The notes below the pieces were generated by a model. That model made no database searches. It had not been told where the DNA came from and saw nothing but the letters and a program-made list of their open reading frames with translations. This document shows positions 48,039 through 58,405 of a DNA stretch of 64,000 nt, one piece after another. A program made the position numbers and the translations under genes. Numbering within the stretch: position 1 is the stretch's first letter; each line of letters opens with the position of its first letter. Source of the DNA: Pseudomonadota bacterium (GTDB lineage Bacteria; Pseudomonadota; Alphaproteobacteria; GCA-2746255); contig JBFMHN010000004.1 of NCBI GenBank assembly GCA_040752895.1, forward strand, positions 210,744-274,743, read 5' to 3'.

Positions 48039-50096
48039 ATGGCGGGGCTTTTGCTCGAGCTTTTATCGGAGGAAATCCCCGCCCGCATGCAAGGGCGCGC
48101 CGCGGCCGACCTCGAGCGGATCGTCTCGGAAAAACTTGCGGCGGCAGAGCTTCCCTTCGATCGGATCAAGACGTACGTCACGCCGAGACGGCTTGCGCTG
48201 CACGTCGAAGGTCTTCCCAAGGCCCAGGCTGACGCCGTGGAAGAGAAGAAGGGCCCCCGCGTGGACGCCGCCCAGAAAGCGATCGAAGGGTTCCTTTCTT
48301 CCGTCGGGCTTGCGCTGGAGGCCTGCGAGAGGCGAAAGACGGAAAAGGGCGAGTTCTATTTCGCGAAGATCGAACGGAGGGGCCGGCCGACGGCGGAAGT
48401 TCTTGCCGCGCTTCTGCCGGAAATCCTCGGCAATTTCCCGTGGCCGAAATCCATGCGCTGGGGGGCCGGGAAGATCCGCTGGGTCCGCCCCCTGCACGGC
48501 CTTCTCTGCCTTTTCGACGGTAAGACGGTGCCGATTGCCTTCGGGCCGTTGCAGGCGACGGACTCGACGGCCGGTCATCGCTTTCTAGCGCCGAAGCCCT
48601 TCAAGGTGAAGGACTTCGCCGACTACCGGGAACGCCTGCGCGCGGCCTACGTCATGCTGGACGCCGTGGAGCGGGCGGCGGCGATCGCGGCGGACGCCGT
48701 CCTGGCCGCCAAGAACGAGGGGCTTCTTCTGGAAAAGGAGGAAGGCCTTCTGGAAGAAGTCGCCGGCCTCGTCGAATGGCCGGTCGTGCTTCTGGGCGAT
48801 ATTGAACCGGGTTTCATGGCGCTGCCGCGGGAAGTGCTGACGACGGCGATGCGAACGCACCAGAAATATTTCTCGCTTCTTACGAGGGAAGGAAAGCTCG
48901 CCCCCCGCTTCCTCGTCGTTTCGAACATGCAGGCCGCCGACGGCGGCCGGGAGATCGTCGCCGGGAACGAACGTGTGCTGCGGGCGCGCCTTCAGGACGC
49001 GAAATTTTTCTGGGACCATGACCGGAAGAAGAAGCTGGTGGACTGGTTCCCCGGCCTTCACGACGTTGTCTTCCATGCCAGGCTCGGCACCCAGGCGGAA
49101 CGCGCCTTCCGGCTGCAGGAGCTGGCGGACCGTCTGGCCGGGCAGGTTGGGGCGAAACCGGAGCTGGCGCGCCGCGCCGGCCAGCTTGCGAAATGCGATT
49201 TGCTTTCCGGCATGGTCCGCGAGTTCCCCGAGCTGCAGGGGGTGATGGGGCGTTACTACGCGCTGGCCAGCGGCGAACCGACGGAAGTGGCCGACGCCAT
49301 CGCCGAGCACTATGCGCCCAAGGGCCCAAGCGACGCCTGCCCGGTGAAGCCGGTGAGCCTTGCCCTTGCCCTGGCCGACAAGATCGACCAGCTCGTCGGC
49401 TTCTTCGCGATCGGCGAGAAGCCGACCGGCTCGAAGGACCCGTTCGCGCTCCGCCGCGCCGCGCTTGGCGTCATTCGCCTGATCCTCGAAAACCGCCTGC
49501 ACCTTTCCCTGCGCGCCGCGTTCGAGGCGGCCGCCGGCCGCCTGCCCGTAAAGGCGCCGGCCGGGCTGGCGGACGCGTTGCTCGATTTCTTCGCCGATCG
49601 CCTGAAGGTGCATTTACGCGAAAAAGGCGTGCGCCATGACCACGTCGCCGCCGTCTTCGCGCGGACCGGCGAGGACGATCTCGTTCGTCTGCTCGAACGG
49701 GTCGAGGCGCTGCGCGGCTTCCTGGAAAGCGAGGACGGCGCCAACCTGCTCACCGCCTACCGTCGGGCACGGAACATCGTCCACATCGAGGAAAAGAACG
49801 ACAAGACCGTCTATGACGGCGATGTCGCGGAGGAAAAGCTCGTCGAGAAGGAAGAGCGCGAGCTTCAAAACCGCCTCAAGGAAGTTCGGAAACTGGCCGA
49901 TGCCGCCTTGAAGAACGAAGAATTCTCGGTTGCGATGTCGGCGCTTGCGCGCCTGCGCGTGCCGGTGGACGCCTTCTTCGATCGCGTCACGGTCAACACG
50001 GAGGAGAAGGATTTGCGGCGGAACCGCCTGCACCTACTGGCCGATATCCGGCGCACGCTGGAAGCGGTTGCGGATTTTTCGAAGGTCGAAGGATGA
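48039..50096 (+). CDS. glyS: Glycine--tRNA ligase beta subunit
   Basis: tRNA-binding subunit paired with GlyQ. The 685-aa product has [22 protein letters not shown] at the N terminus, the [10 protein letters not shown] motif, an HD-like domain ([24 protein letters not shown]), [18 protein letters not shown] and a C-terminal anticodon-binding domain ([15 protein letters not shown] variant). Length matches the family. It overlaps ppdK by 4 bp (ATGA). Confidence 0.97.
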   Translation: MAGLLLELLSEEIPARMQGRAAADLERIVSEKLAAAELPFDRIKTYVTPRRLALHVEGLPKAQADAVEEKKGPRVDAAQKAIEGFLSSVGLALEACERRKTEKGEFYFAKIERRGRPTAEVLAALLPEILGNFPWPKSMRWGAGKIRWVRPLHGLLCLFDGKTVPIAFGPLQATDSTAGHRFLAPKPFKVKDFADYRERLRAAYVMLDAVERAAAIAADAVLAAKNEGLLLEKEEGLLEEVAGLVEWPVVLLGDIEPGFMALPREVLTTAMRTHQKYFSLLTREGKLAPRFLVVSNMQAADGGREIVAGNERVLRARLQDAKFFWDHDRKKKLVDWFPGLHDVVFHARLGTQAERAFRLQELADRLAGQVGAKPELARRAGQLAKCDLLSGMVREFPELQGVMGRYYALASGEPTEVADAIAEHYAPKGPSDACPVKPVSLALALADKIDQLVGFFAIGEKPTGSKDPFALRRAALGVIRLILENRLHLSLRAAFEAAAGRLPVKAPAGLADALLDFFADRLKVHLREKGVRHDHVAAVFARTGEDDLVRLLERVEALRGFLESEDGANLLTAYRRARNIVHIEEKNDKTVYDGDVAEEKLVEKEERELQNRLKEVRKLADAALKNEEFSVAMSALARLRVPVDAFFDRVTVNTEEKDLRRNRLHLLADIRRTLEAVADFSKVEG

Positions 50097-52777
50097 AGTT
50101 CGGAAAAGCAAAAGCGCGATGGGTATACGGCTTCGGCGTCGGGCACGCCGACGGCAACGCCGGCATGAAGGACCTGCTCGGCGGCAAGGGGGCAAACCTG
50201 GCCGAGATGAGCAACTTAGGCCTGCCCGTGCCGCCCGGCTTCACGCTCTCTACGGAGGTCTGCGCCCATTACTACGCGAACGACCACGCCTATCCGGACG
50301 GCCTTCTGGCCGAGGTAAAAAAGGCCCTTCGGCGGGTCGAGAAGATCGCCGGCGCCAAATTCGGCGATCCGAAAAACCCCCTTCTGCTTTCCGTGCGGTC
50401 CGGCGGGCGCGCCTCGATGCCGGGCATGATGGACACTGTCCTCAACATCGGCCTCAACGACGCGACGGCCGAAAGGCTGGCGGAGTTGAGCGGGGACAAG
50501 CGCTTCGCCTATGACACCTACCGGCGTTTTCTCCAGATGTATGGCAACGTCGTGCTGGGCGTGCCCCACCACCTCTTCGAGGAGATCCTCGAACTTTATA
50601 AGGAGGAACACGGCCACACCCTCGACACCGACCTCAGCGCCGAGGACTGGGTGGCGGTTACCGGTGCCTTCCAGCGCAAAATCGAAGAAACGCTGGACGC
50701 CCCTTTCCCCCAGGACCCGCATGCCCAGGTCTGGGGCGCCATTGGGGCGGTCTTCGCCAGCTGGATGAACCCGCGCGCGACCATCTATCGCAGGCTGCAC
50801 GACATTCCCGAGGATTGGGGGACGGCGGTGAACGTGCAGGCGATGGTGTTCGGGAATATGGGCGAGGATTGCGCGACCGGGGTCGCCTTCACCCGCAACC
50901 CGGCGACCGGCGGGAAGGAATTCTATGGCGAGTTTCTGATCAACGCCCAGGGCGAAGACGTTGTCGCCGGCATCCGCACGCCGCAGCCGCTGGCAAAGCG
51001 CGCCCAAGACATGGCGGGGGGCGACAAACGGCCTTCGCTCGAGGAAGCGATGCCCGACGTTTTCGCCCAACTCCTGGCGATCCGCACCGAGCTCGAATCC
51101 CATTACCGCGACATGCAGGACATCGAGTTTACGGTGCAGAAGAAGAAGCTCTGGATGCTGCAGACCCGCAACGGCAAGCGGACGATCCACGCCGCGCTAA
51201 AGATCGCCGTCGACATGTCGGAAGAAGGGCTGATCACCCACGAGGAGGCGATCCGGCGGATCGACCCGGCCGCTCTCGACCAGCTTCTGCACCCGACACT
51301 CGACCCGGAGACTCCGCAAGAGGTGCTGGCGACCGGCCTGCCCGCTTCGCCAGGCGCGGCGTCCGGCGCCATCGTCTTCACGGCGGCCGAGGCCGGGATC
51401 GAGGCGGGGCGCGGCAAGGACGTCATCCTGGTGCGGGTCGAGACCAGCCCGGAGGACATCCAGGGCATGCACGCCGCCGTCGGCATCCTGACGACTCGCG
51501 GCGGGCTTACCAGCCACGCCGCCGTCGTCGCCCGCGGCATGGGACGGCCCTGCGTTTCCGGCGCCGGCGAGATTCGCCTCGACGAGGCCGCCGGCGAGAT
51601 GCGAATCCGCGGTCGCCTCTTCAAGCGGGGCGACGTCATCACCATCGACGGCGCGAACGGGCGCGTGCTCGCCGGCCAGGTGCCAATGCGCCGGCCCGAG
51701 CTTTCCGGCGATTTCGTAACCCTGATGCGCTGGGCCGACGGCATCCGCCGGCTCGGCGTCCGCGCCAACGCGGAGACGCCGCAGGATGCCGCAACCGCGC
51801 GGCGTTTCGGGGCGGAAGGGATCGGCCTTTGCCGGACCGAACATATGTTCTTCGATACCGGGCGTATTCTCGCGGTGCGCGAGATGATTCTCGCCAAGGA
51901 CGCCGAAGCCCGGCGCAAGGCGCTGGCGAAACTCCGGCCCATGCAGCGGGACGACTTCGCCGAGATCTTCCGCATCATGGCGGGCCTGCCGGTGACGATC
52001 CGGCTTTTAGATCCGCCGCTGCACGAATTTTTGCCCAAGACCGGGCCGGAGATCGAAGAGCTTGCGAAAAGCATCGGCGCCGAGGCGGTGGACGTCAAGG
52101 CCCGCGCCGAGCAGCTGCGCGAGGTGAACCCGATGCTTGGCCATCGCGGTTGCCGCCTCGGCATCACCTACCCGGAAATCTACGAGATGCAGGCCCAGGC
52201 GATTTTCGAGGCGGCGACACTGGTCGCCAAGGAGACCGGCGCGGCGATCGTGCCGGAGATCATGATCCCGCTCGTCGCCACCAAGGAAGAATTCGACTTT
52301 CTGAAGGCGGTTGTGGACAAGGTCGCGGACGGCATCGCCGCCGCCAGCGGGGTTCGGATCACCTACCGGGTCGGCACCATGATCGAGCTGCCCCGCGCCG
52401 CGCTTCTCGCCGGTCAGATCGCCCGGTCGGCGGAATTCTTCAGCTTCGGCACCAACGACCTTACCCAGACCACCTTCGGCATCTCGCGGGACGACGCCGG
52501 CGGGTTCCTGAAGTCCTATCTCGACAAGGGCCTGCTTCGGAAAGACCCGTTCGCGACGCTCGACGTGGAAGGGGTGGGCGAGTTGATCCGCATCGCCGCC
52601 GAGCGCGGCCGCGCCGCCCGCGGCAATCTCCATCTCGGCATCTGCGGCGAGCATGGCGGCGACCCCGCCTCGGTCGCCTTCTGCGAGCGCATCGGCCTCG
52701 ACTACGTTTCCTGCTCGCCCTACCGGGTGCCGATCGCAAGGCTCGCCGCGGCGCATGCCGCGCTTAAGGCGAGTTAA
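50093..52777 (+). CDS. ppdK: Pyruvate, phosphate dikinase
   Basis: Interconverts pyruvate + ATP + Pi with PEP + AMP + PPi. The 894-aa product has the N-terminal ATP-grasp domain ([21 protein letters not shown]), the swivelling domain with the catalytic histidine in [21 protein letters not shown], and the C-terminal PEP/pyruvate barrel ([31 protein letters not shown] with the catalytic cysteine). It begins inside the glyS stop. It ends in a 4-bp convergent overlap with ygfZ. Confidence 0.97.
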   Translation: MKFGKAKARWVYGFGVGHADGNAGMKDLLGGKGANLAEMSNLGLPVPPGFTLSTEVCAHYYANDHAYPDGLLAEVKKALRRVEKIAGAKFGDPKNPLLLSVRSGGRASMPGMMDTVLNIGLNDATAERLAELSGDKRFAYDTYRRFLQMYGNVVLGVPHHLFEEILELYKEEHGHTLDTDLSAEDWVAVTGAFQRKIEETLDAPFPQDPHAQVWGAIGAVFASWMNPRATIYRRLHDIPEDWGTAVNVQAMVFGNMGEDCATGVAFTRNPATGGKEFYGEFLINAQGEDVVAGIRTPQPLAKRAQDMAGGDKRPSLEEAMPDVFAQLLAIRTELESHYRDMQDIEFTVQKKKLWMLQTRNGKRTIHAALKIAVDMSEEGLITHEEAIRRIDPAALDQLLHPTLDPETPQEVLATGLPASPGAASGAIVFTAAEAGIEAGRGKDVILVRVETSPEDIQGMHAAVGILTTRGGLTSHAAVVARGMGRPCVSGAGEIRLDEAAGEMRIRGRLFKRGDVITIDGANGRVLAGQVPMRRPELSGDFVTLMRWADGIRRLGVRANAETPQDAATARRFGAEGIGLCRTEHMFFDTGRILAVREMILAKDAEARRKALAKLRPMQRDDFAEIFRIMAGLPVTIRLLDPPLHEFLPKTGPEIEELAKSIGAEAVDVKARAEQLREVNPMLGHRGCRLGITYPEIYEMQAQAIFEAATLVAKETGAAIVPEIMIPLVATKEEFDFLKAVVDKVADGIAAASGVRITYRVGTMIELPRAALLAGQIARSAEFFSFGTNDLTQTTFGISRDDAGGFLKSYLDKGLLRKDPFATLDVEGVGELIRIAAERGRAARGNLHLGICGEHGGDPASVAFCERIGLDYVSCSPYRVPIARLAAAHAALKAS

Positions 52778-53682
52778 GCCCGCATCCAGGAAGGCCGATG
52801 AGGCGTGAGCCGCGTCGCACCGGCGAGGAGCGGCGCGTTGCCGCCGCCGGCGTCTTCGACCGCGGCAAGCTGTAAAAGGGCAAGGCCCATTCCTTCCGCC
52901 GCCGAGCACAGCACGCCGACCTCGCGGCCTTCGTGGAGGACCGGCGTGCCGGCGGGTGGCGGGTCGCCAGCGAAGGTGACCGGCAGCAGACGCTTCCGCA
53001 CGAGGCCGCGGTGCTTCATGCGGGCGGTTACTTCCTGGCCTATATAGCAGCCCTTCCGCCAGTCGATGCCATTGAGCTCGTCAAAGCCGTATTCGAGGAG
53101 GGTGGATTTCTCCGGCGCCAGATCGCGGCTGCCGTCGGGGAGGCCGAGGCTCATGCGGAAACGGTCGTAGGTTGCGAAGTCGCTTGCCGCAAAGCCAGCC
53201 GCCTGTGGGGTCGCGTGCACGGGCAAGGCGGCCCTGGCGCCGGCCGCGGCAAGCCTCGGGTCCGCATAGAGGAGGCCCCCTTCGAAGGGTTTCGCGGCCC
53301 CTTCTTCCTCCGGCAGGCCAAGCTTCGCCAGCGCGCCTTCGCCGAAGAAGGCATGAACGCGAAAGGCTTCCGCTTCCTCGATCGTCACCTTGGCGCGAAG
53401 CTTGTAAAGCGTGAGCCGCTTCTTGAGGTCGGCAAGCCTGGCCTTCTCGCCGTCCAGGTAGAAGTCGCCGTTCAGGGCAAAGACGAAGAAATCAAAGAGG
53501 TATTTGCCTTGAGGCGTCAACAGCGCGCCAAAGACCGCGCGGTGCGCGCTGACCTTGCGGACATCGGTCGAGACGACGCCTTGCAGGAAAACCGTCGCGT
53601 CTTCGCCCGAAAGCCGCAACAGACCGCGGTTTTCGAGGGGAGCGATGGAAGGCGGCGTGGCAGAAGAACGCGTTAGTGGCAT
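52774..53682 (-). CDS. ygfZ: Folate-binding protein YgfZ (Fe-S assembly factor)
   Basis: Tetrahydrofolate-dependent GcvT-like protein that supports maturation or repair of Fe-S enzymes. The 302-aa product from the ATG at 53682 has the family signature KGCYIGQEVTARMKHRG near residue 213, an N-terminal RGLLRLSGEDATVFLQGVVSTDV block and a C-terminal beta domain. A TTG start at 53769 would cross into the divergent glycosyltransferase gene and is rejected. It is convergent with ppdK. Confidence 0.92.
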   Translation of the reverse strand: MPLTRSSATPPSIAPLENRGLLRLSGEDATVFLQGVVSTDVRKVSAHRAVFGALLTPQGKYLFDFFVFALNGDFYLDGEKARLADLKKRLTLYKLRAKVTIEEAEAFRVHAFFGEGALAKLGLPEEEGAAKPFEGGLLYADPRLAAAGARAALPVHATPQAAGFAASDFATYDRFRMSLGLPDGSRDLAPEKSTLLEYGFDELNGIDWRKGCYIGQEVTARMKHRGLVRKRLLPVTFAGDPPPAGTPVLHEGREVGVLCSAAEGMGLALLQLAAVEDAGGGNAPLLAGATRLTPHRPSWMRA

Positions 53683-53762
53683 CCCTTTCAGTTTAGACCG
53701 GCGTTTCCGTTCCGCAAGGGGATCGCTTGGCAAGGGGAGGGGGGCTTCGTATAAAGCCTCGG

Positions 53763-54788
53763 ATGACAAGGGTGCTTCAATGCATTGCGGGTGCCGCGCA
53801 TGGCGGTGCCGAGACGTTCTTCGTAAGCCTCGTGCTCGCCCTTCACGAAGCCGGCCTCGAACAGCGTGTCGTCATGCGTCCGAACGCGCTTCGCCGCGCC
53901 CGTCTCGAGGCGGGCGGGATTACGCCCGTCGAGCTTCCCTTCGGCGGCTTCCTCGACCGGCGGACCGGCCCCGGCCTGCGGCGGGAGGCGCAAGCCTTCG
54001 GCGCCGACATCGTGCTGAGTTGGATGAACCGGGCCTCCCGCAAATGCCCGCACGGGCCCTATGTCCATGCCGCGCGGCTCGGCGGCTATTACAATCTCAA
54101 ATATTACAAGACCTGCGACTGGCTGATCGGGAACACGCCGGATATTGTCGCCTACACCGTGCGGAACGGCTGGCCTGAGGCGCGCGCGGTCTATCTTCCG
54201 AATTTTGCGATTCCCGAAGCGGCCCCCCCCGTTGCGCGCGCCGCCTTCGACACGCCGGAGGACGTGCCGCTTCTCTTTTCCCTGGGCAGAATGCACCCGG
54301 CGAAGGGATTCGACGTTTTGCTGCAAGCCCTGACGCAGGTACCCGCCGCCTATCTGTGGCTGGCCGGCGAAGGACCGGCGCGGGCCGATATCGAGGCCTT
54401 GGCCAGAAAGCTGGGCGTCGCGCCGCGGGTGCGTTTCCTCGGCTGGCGCGAGGATAAGGCGGCCCTTTTCGCCACCGCCGACGTCGCCATCTTTCCTTCC
54501 CGCTACGAGCCCTTCGGTACGGTGACGCTTGAGGCCTGGGCCTACGGCGCGCCGCTGGTCGCCGCCGCTTCCGCCGGCCCCGCCGGCGTCATCACGGATG
54601 GAAAGGACGCGCTGCTCGTGCCCATCGAGGACGCCGCCGCCTTGGCCGCCGCCCTCAACCGGCTGATCGGGGACGCGACGCTCCGCCAGGCCCTAGTCGC
54701 CGGAGGAAAGGCGACGTTCGAGGCAAATTTCACGAAGGCCGCCGTCGTTCGCCGTTACCTCGACTTCTTCGAGCGGATCAAGGCCTGA
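53763..54788 (+). CDS. Glycosyltransferase family 4 protein
   Basis: GT-B fold glycosyltransferase, 341 aa, starting MTRVLQCIAGAAHGGAETF (donor-side GGAE loop). The C-terminal half shows the GT4 pattern SLGRMHPAKGFDVLLQAL, then FPSRYEPFGTVTLEAWAYGAPLVA with the EPFGxxxxE motif. Acceptor and sugar are unknown. The ATG at 53763 gives an 80-bp divergent gap to ygfZ; it joins asnB through a TGATG overlap, so the two may modify the same polysaccharide. Confidence 0.9.
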   Translation: MTRVLQCIAGAAHGGAETFFVSLVLALHEAGLEQRVVMRPNALRRARLEAGGITPVELPFGGFLDRRTGPGLRREAQAFGADIVLSWMNRASRKCPHGPYVHAARLGGYYNLKYYKTCDWLIGNTPDIVAYTVRNGWPEARAVYLPNFAIPEAAPPVARAAFDTPEDVPLLFSLGRMHPAKGFDVLLQALTQVPAAYLWLAGEGPARADIEALARKLGVAPRVRFLGWREDKAALFATADVAIFPSRYEPFGTVTLEAWAYGAPLVAAASAGPAGVITDGKDALLVPIEDAAALAAALNRLIGDATLRQALVAGGKATFEANFTKAAVVRRYLDFFERIKA

Positions 54789-56551
54789 TGTGCGGGATCG
54801 CCGGCATCTTCCGAACGGATGGCGTCTCGCCCGCGCCCGCTCGCCTGGACGGGCTGGCGGACAGCCTTGGCCATCGCGGACCGGACGGCCGCGGACGCTA
54901 TGTGAAGGGGCCGGTCGGCCTGGTCCACACCCGTCTTGCGATCATCGACCTTGAGACGGGCGATCAGCCGCTTTTGCACCCGAACGGGTGTGTCCTGATC
55001 GCCAACGGCGAGATTTACAATTACGTTGAACTGCGCGAGGCGTTGCCGGGAGCGGTTTTCCGCACGCGCTCGGATTGCGAGCCGTTGCTTCACCTCTACG
55101 CGAAGGAAGGCCTCGGCTTTGTCGGCCGCTTGCGCGGGATGTACGGGCTTGCCCTTTACGATCCGACGGAAGAAAGGCTCGTCCTCGCCCGCGATCCCTT
55201 CGGCATCAAACCGCTTTACTATGCGGAAACAGCGGAAGGCTTTGTCTTCGCCTCCGAGCCGCAAGCCCTGATCAAAAGCGGTTGCGTGGCACCTAACCTG
55301 CGTCCGCAAAGCCAGCGCGAGCTTCTTCAGCTCCAGTTTACAACCGGGGCCGAGACGATCTTCGAAGGCATCCGCCGCGTGCTGCCGGGCGAGCTTCTCG
55401 TCGTCGAGAAGGGCCGCCTCACCCATCGCCAGCGTCTGGCCGCCCTTCCCGAAGGCGCGCCGCAGCCGATGGCGGAAGCGGAAGCCCTGGACCGGCTGGA
55501 GACGGCGCTTCGCGGCAGCGTCGAGGTGCACCAGCGTTCCGACGTGCCCTACGGCCTTTTCTTTTCCGGCGGCATCGACTCCTCGGCCATCCTCGCCCTT
55601 ATGGCGGAGTTGAATGAACGGCCCGTCGCCGCTTTCACGGCCGGCTTTCCCGATACGCGCGCGAAGGACGAACGCGATCACGCGCGTGCGCTGGCCGGAA
55701 CCGTCGGCGCCGAATTCGTCGAGGTTGAGTTTACGGAAAACGACTTCTGGCGGCATCTGCCGGAGATTGTGGCGGCGATGGACGATCCGGCCGCCGATTA
55801 CGCGATTCTGCCCACCTGGAAGCTTGCCGCGCAGGCAAGCCACGGGCTTAAGGTCGTGCTGTGCGGGGAAGGCGGCGACGAAATTTTCGGCGGCTATGGC
55901 CGCTATCGAAGTGCCATGCGCCCGGCCTGGCTGGGCGGTCGCCGCCTTCGCACGCGCGGGGTTTTCGACGGGCTGGGCGTGCTCCGCGCCGCGCCCAAAG
56001 GCTGGCGGGACGGCCTCGCGGCGGCCGAGGCGGCAAGCCTGTCCGGCGGCCGCACGCGGTTGCAGGCGGCGCAGGCCCTCGACTGCGCGGACTGGCTGCC
56101 GAATGACCTGCTGACCAAACTCGACCGTTGCCTGATGATTCACGGGGTCGAAGGGCGGACCCCTTTCCTTGACCGCGAGGTGGCGGCGGCGGCCTTCCGC
56201 CTGCCCGACGATCTGAAGGTGCGGGGGGGTCTCGGCAAATGGGCGCTTCGGAAATGGCTGGCCGGAAAGCTGCCGTCCGCCAAGCCCTTTTCCGAAAAGC
56301 GCGGCTTCACGGTGCCGGTCGCCGAATGGATTTCGCGGCAAGGTACGAGACTCGGGCCACTGGTTGCCGCCCGCCCCGCCATCCGGGAGCTTTGCGCGGC
56401 GGGTGCCGTTGAGGATCTGTTCCGGGCCCGGGAGAAGCGGGCCGGTTTCGCCGCCTGGCTTCTCCTTTTCTATGCGCTTTGGCATCGCCGGCACGTCGAG
56501 GGCCTGGAAGACCGGGGCGATGTCTTCGAAATTCTGGGGCAGCGGCCGTGA
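54788..56551 (+). CDS. asnB: Asparagine synthase (glutamine-hydrolysing) family protein
   Basis: The 587-aa product has an Ntn glutaminase domain (Cys2 nucleophile in MCGIAGIF; RLAIIDLETGDQPL; NGEIYNYVELR) and a synthetase domain with the ATP pyrophosphatase loop LFFSGGIDSSAILALM near residue 255 and LCGEGGDEIFGGYGRY. True asparagine synthase and surface-polysaccharide amidotransferases share these motifs; coupling to a GT4 gene favours the second role but does not prove it. Confidence 0.9.
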   Translation: MCGIAGIFRTDGVSPAPARLDGLADSLGHRGPDGRGRYVKGPVGLVHTRLAIIDLETGDQPLLHPNGCVLIANGEIYNYVELREALPGAVFRTRSDCEPLLHLYAKEGLGFVGRLRGMYGLALYDPTEERLVLARDPFGIKPLYYAETAEGFVFASEPQALIKSGCVAPNLRPQSQRELLQLQFTTGAETIFEGIRRVLPGELLVVEKGRLTHRQRLAALPEGAPQPMAEAEALDRLETALRGSVEVHQRSDVPYGLFFSGGIDSSAILALMAELNERPVAAFTAGFPDTRAKDERDHARALAGTVGAEFVEVEFTENDFWRHLPEIVAAMDDPAADYAILPTWKLAAQASHGLKVVLCGEGGDEIFGGYGRYRSAMRPAWLGGRRLRTRGVFDGLGVLRAAPKGWRDGLAAAEAASLSGGRTRLQAAQALDCADWLPNDLLTKLDRCLMIHGVEGRTPFLDREVAAAAFRLPDDLKVRGGLGKWALRKWLAGKLPSAKPFSEKRGFTVPVAEWISRQGTRLGPLVAARPAIRELCAAGAVEDLFRAREKRAGFAAWLLLFYALWHRRHVEGLEDRGDVFEILGQRP

Positions 56552-56683
56552 AGCGTTTCAGGAAAAATTAAACTTCCAAGCGTACCTAATGGGGAGGCGT
56601 ACCTCCGCCATCGCTGGAAACGTCGCGGAAGGGAACGTCGGTCGTTAACCTATGTGCTAGGCCGGACCGGCCGGGGTGAGAGC

Positions 56684-58309
56684 ATGCGCCGCCCATTGAG
56701 CTTGCGTCGGCTTGTTTCGCAGCCGCTGCTGCGCGCGATGGTTCTTTTGAACCTGGCCGTCGTCGCAAGCCTGCTGGTGATCACCGTGCATCGCTTCTTG
56801 GGCGAATTCAGGGAAGTGCTGGACAACGGTCAGGCGCTGGACTGGGCGACCCGGTGGGAGTCGCTTGGTTTTTGGCAGCAATATTTGGGCGACGATTTTG
56901 ACTACTTCGTCGCGTTCGGCTTCATCCCCCTCATCATGCTCTTGCTGCTGCAAATCCCCGCCTATCTTTTTCTCGTCCGCCCGCTTCGCCGGCTCGATCA
57001 AAGGGTTGCGCGTATTCGTGCCGGAGACCTGACGGAGCCTCTCGCGCCCATCTTGGGTCCGAAGGAAATCGTCGAACTGAACGAAGGGGTCGAAACCATG
57101 CGCGCCTCCCTTCAAAGGCTGACGGAAAGCCTGACCGCCGAGGTGAAGGCGCGCACGGCGGAACTTGCCGAACGCAATGCCCAGCTTGACCTCACCCTTG
57201 CCAACATGGCGCGTGGGGTCATCCTGTACGAGCCGAACGGGGACGTCACGGTCTGCAACCGGAAGCTTCTGGAGATGTTCGATTTTCCGGAGGAGTCTTG
57301 CCGGCCAGGCAGCAATATCCGCGAGCTTATCGAACGGATTGCCGAACGCTACGCCCGGCCATCGGATATGACGGACAGGGATCTGGTCCGTCTTCTGAAA
57401 GGGCTCGGCGCTGGCAGCGTCCAAGAATTCACGCTGCCGCTTCGCAACGGACGGACGATCCATGTCATCTATAAGCCAATCGAAAATGGTGGATTCATTC
57501 ACACGTGCGACGACATCACCGAACGCTTGAACTACGAGAAGGTCTTGCAGGAAAGCCGGGACGATGCGGAAAAGGCGAACGCGGTGAAGTCGCAGTTTCT
57601 TGCCAACATGAGTCACGAATTGCGTACGCCGCTGAACGCCATCATCGGATTCTCGGAGCTGATCCTCGGCGGGTCGGTCGGCAAGATCGATAATCCGAAA
57701 ATACGGGATTACCTCGAGGACCTCCACCAATGCGGCCGCCACCTGCTTTCCCTGGTCAACGACACGCTGGACTTGAGCAAGGCCGAGGCCGGCCGCCTTG
57801 AGATCGAATGGCAATCCGTGGACGCCGGCAGGGCGGCGCAGGATTGCGTGCGAATCATGTCGGAAACGGCGCGCAAGCAGGGTGTCGAGTTGGTTTGCGA
57901 AGTCGAGCCGAATTTGCCGGCCATCTGGAGCAACACGCGACGGCTTCGACAAATTCTGCTGAACCTGCTTTCGAACGCCATCAAATTCACGATGGAAGGC
58001 GGGCGGGTGACGGTGAAGGCCGGCATGCTCGAGTCCGGCGACATCGAACTCACGATCGTCGACACCGGGATCGGCATGACCGAGCGGGAAATGGAAAAAG
58101 CCTTCAATGAGTTCCAGCAAATCGAATCCTCGTTGTCCAGGCAATACCAGGGAACGGGCCTTGGGCTTTCGCTGACCAAGCGTCTCGTCGAGCTTCTTTT
58201 CGGCCAGATGGCGGTCGAGAGCGTGCCCGGCAGGGGCACGACGCTTCGCGTGCGGTTTTCCACTTCCAATTTTCCGATGGTCGACGCCCAGCGCAAGGCA
58301 ACTGGCTAG
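56684..58309 (+). CDS. PAS-containing sensor histidine kinase
   Basis: The 541-aa product from the ATG at 56684 has two transmembrane helices (about residues 14-36 and 72-96), a HAMP-like segment (RIRAGDLTEPLAPILGPKE), a coiled coil, a PAS domain (NMARGVILYEPNGDVTVCNRKL), HisKA with His in SHELRTPLNAIIGF, and HATPase motifs NLLSNAIKF, DTGIGMT and GTGLGLSLTKRLVEL. No response regulator is adjacent, so it is an orphan kinase. Confidence 0.93.
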   Translation: MRRPLSLRRLVSQPLLRAMVLLNLAVVASLLVITVHRFLGEFREVLDNGQALDWATRWESLGFWQQYLGDDFDYFVAFGFIPLIMLLLLQIPAYLFLVRPLRRLDQRVARIRAGDLTEPLAPILGPKEIVELNEGVETMRASLQRLTESLTAEVKARTAELAERNAQLDLTLANMARGVILYEPNGDVTVCNRKLLEMFDFPEESCRPGSNIRELIERIAERYARPSDMTDRDLVRLLKGLGAGSVQEFTLPLRNGRTIHVIYKPIENGGFIHTCDDITERLNYEKVLQESRDDAEKANAVKSQFLANMSHELRTPLNAIIGFSELILGGSVGKIDNPKIRDYLEDLHQCGRHLLSLVNDTLDLSKAEAGRLEIEWQSVDAGRAAQDCVRIMSETARKQGVELVCEVEPNLPAIWSNTRRLRQILLNLLSNAIKFTMEGGRVTVKAGMLESGDIELTIVDTGIGMTEREMEKAFNEFQQIESSLSRQYQGTGLGLSLTKRLVELLFGQMAVESVPGRGTTLRVRFSTSNFPMVDAQRKATG

Positions 58310-58405
58310 CTTCCGGAAAGCGCTTGCAGCTTCGATTTGACCGTCTAGAATTCGCCGTCCCATTGAATCCGGAAGGACGGTCCTCCCAATGAAGCCAAAG
58401 CGCCA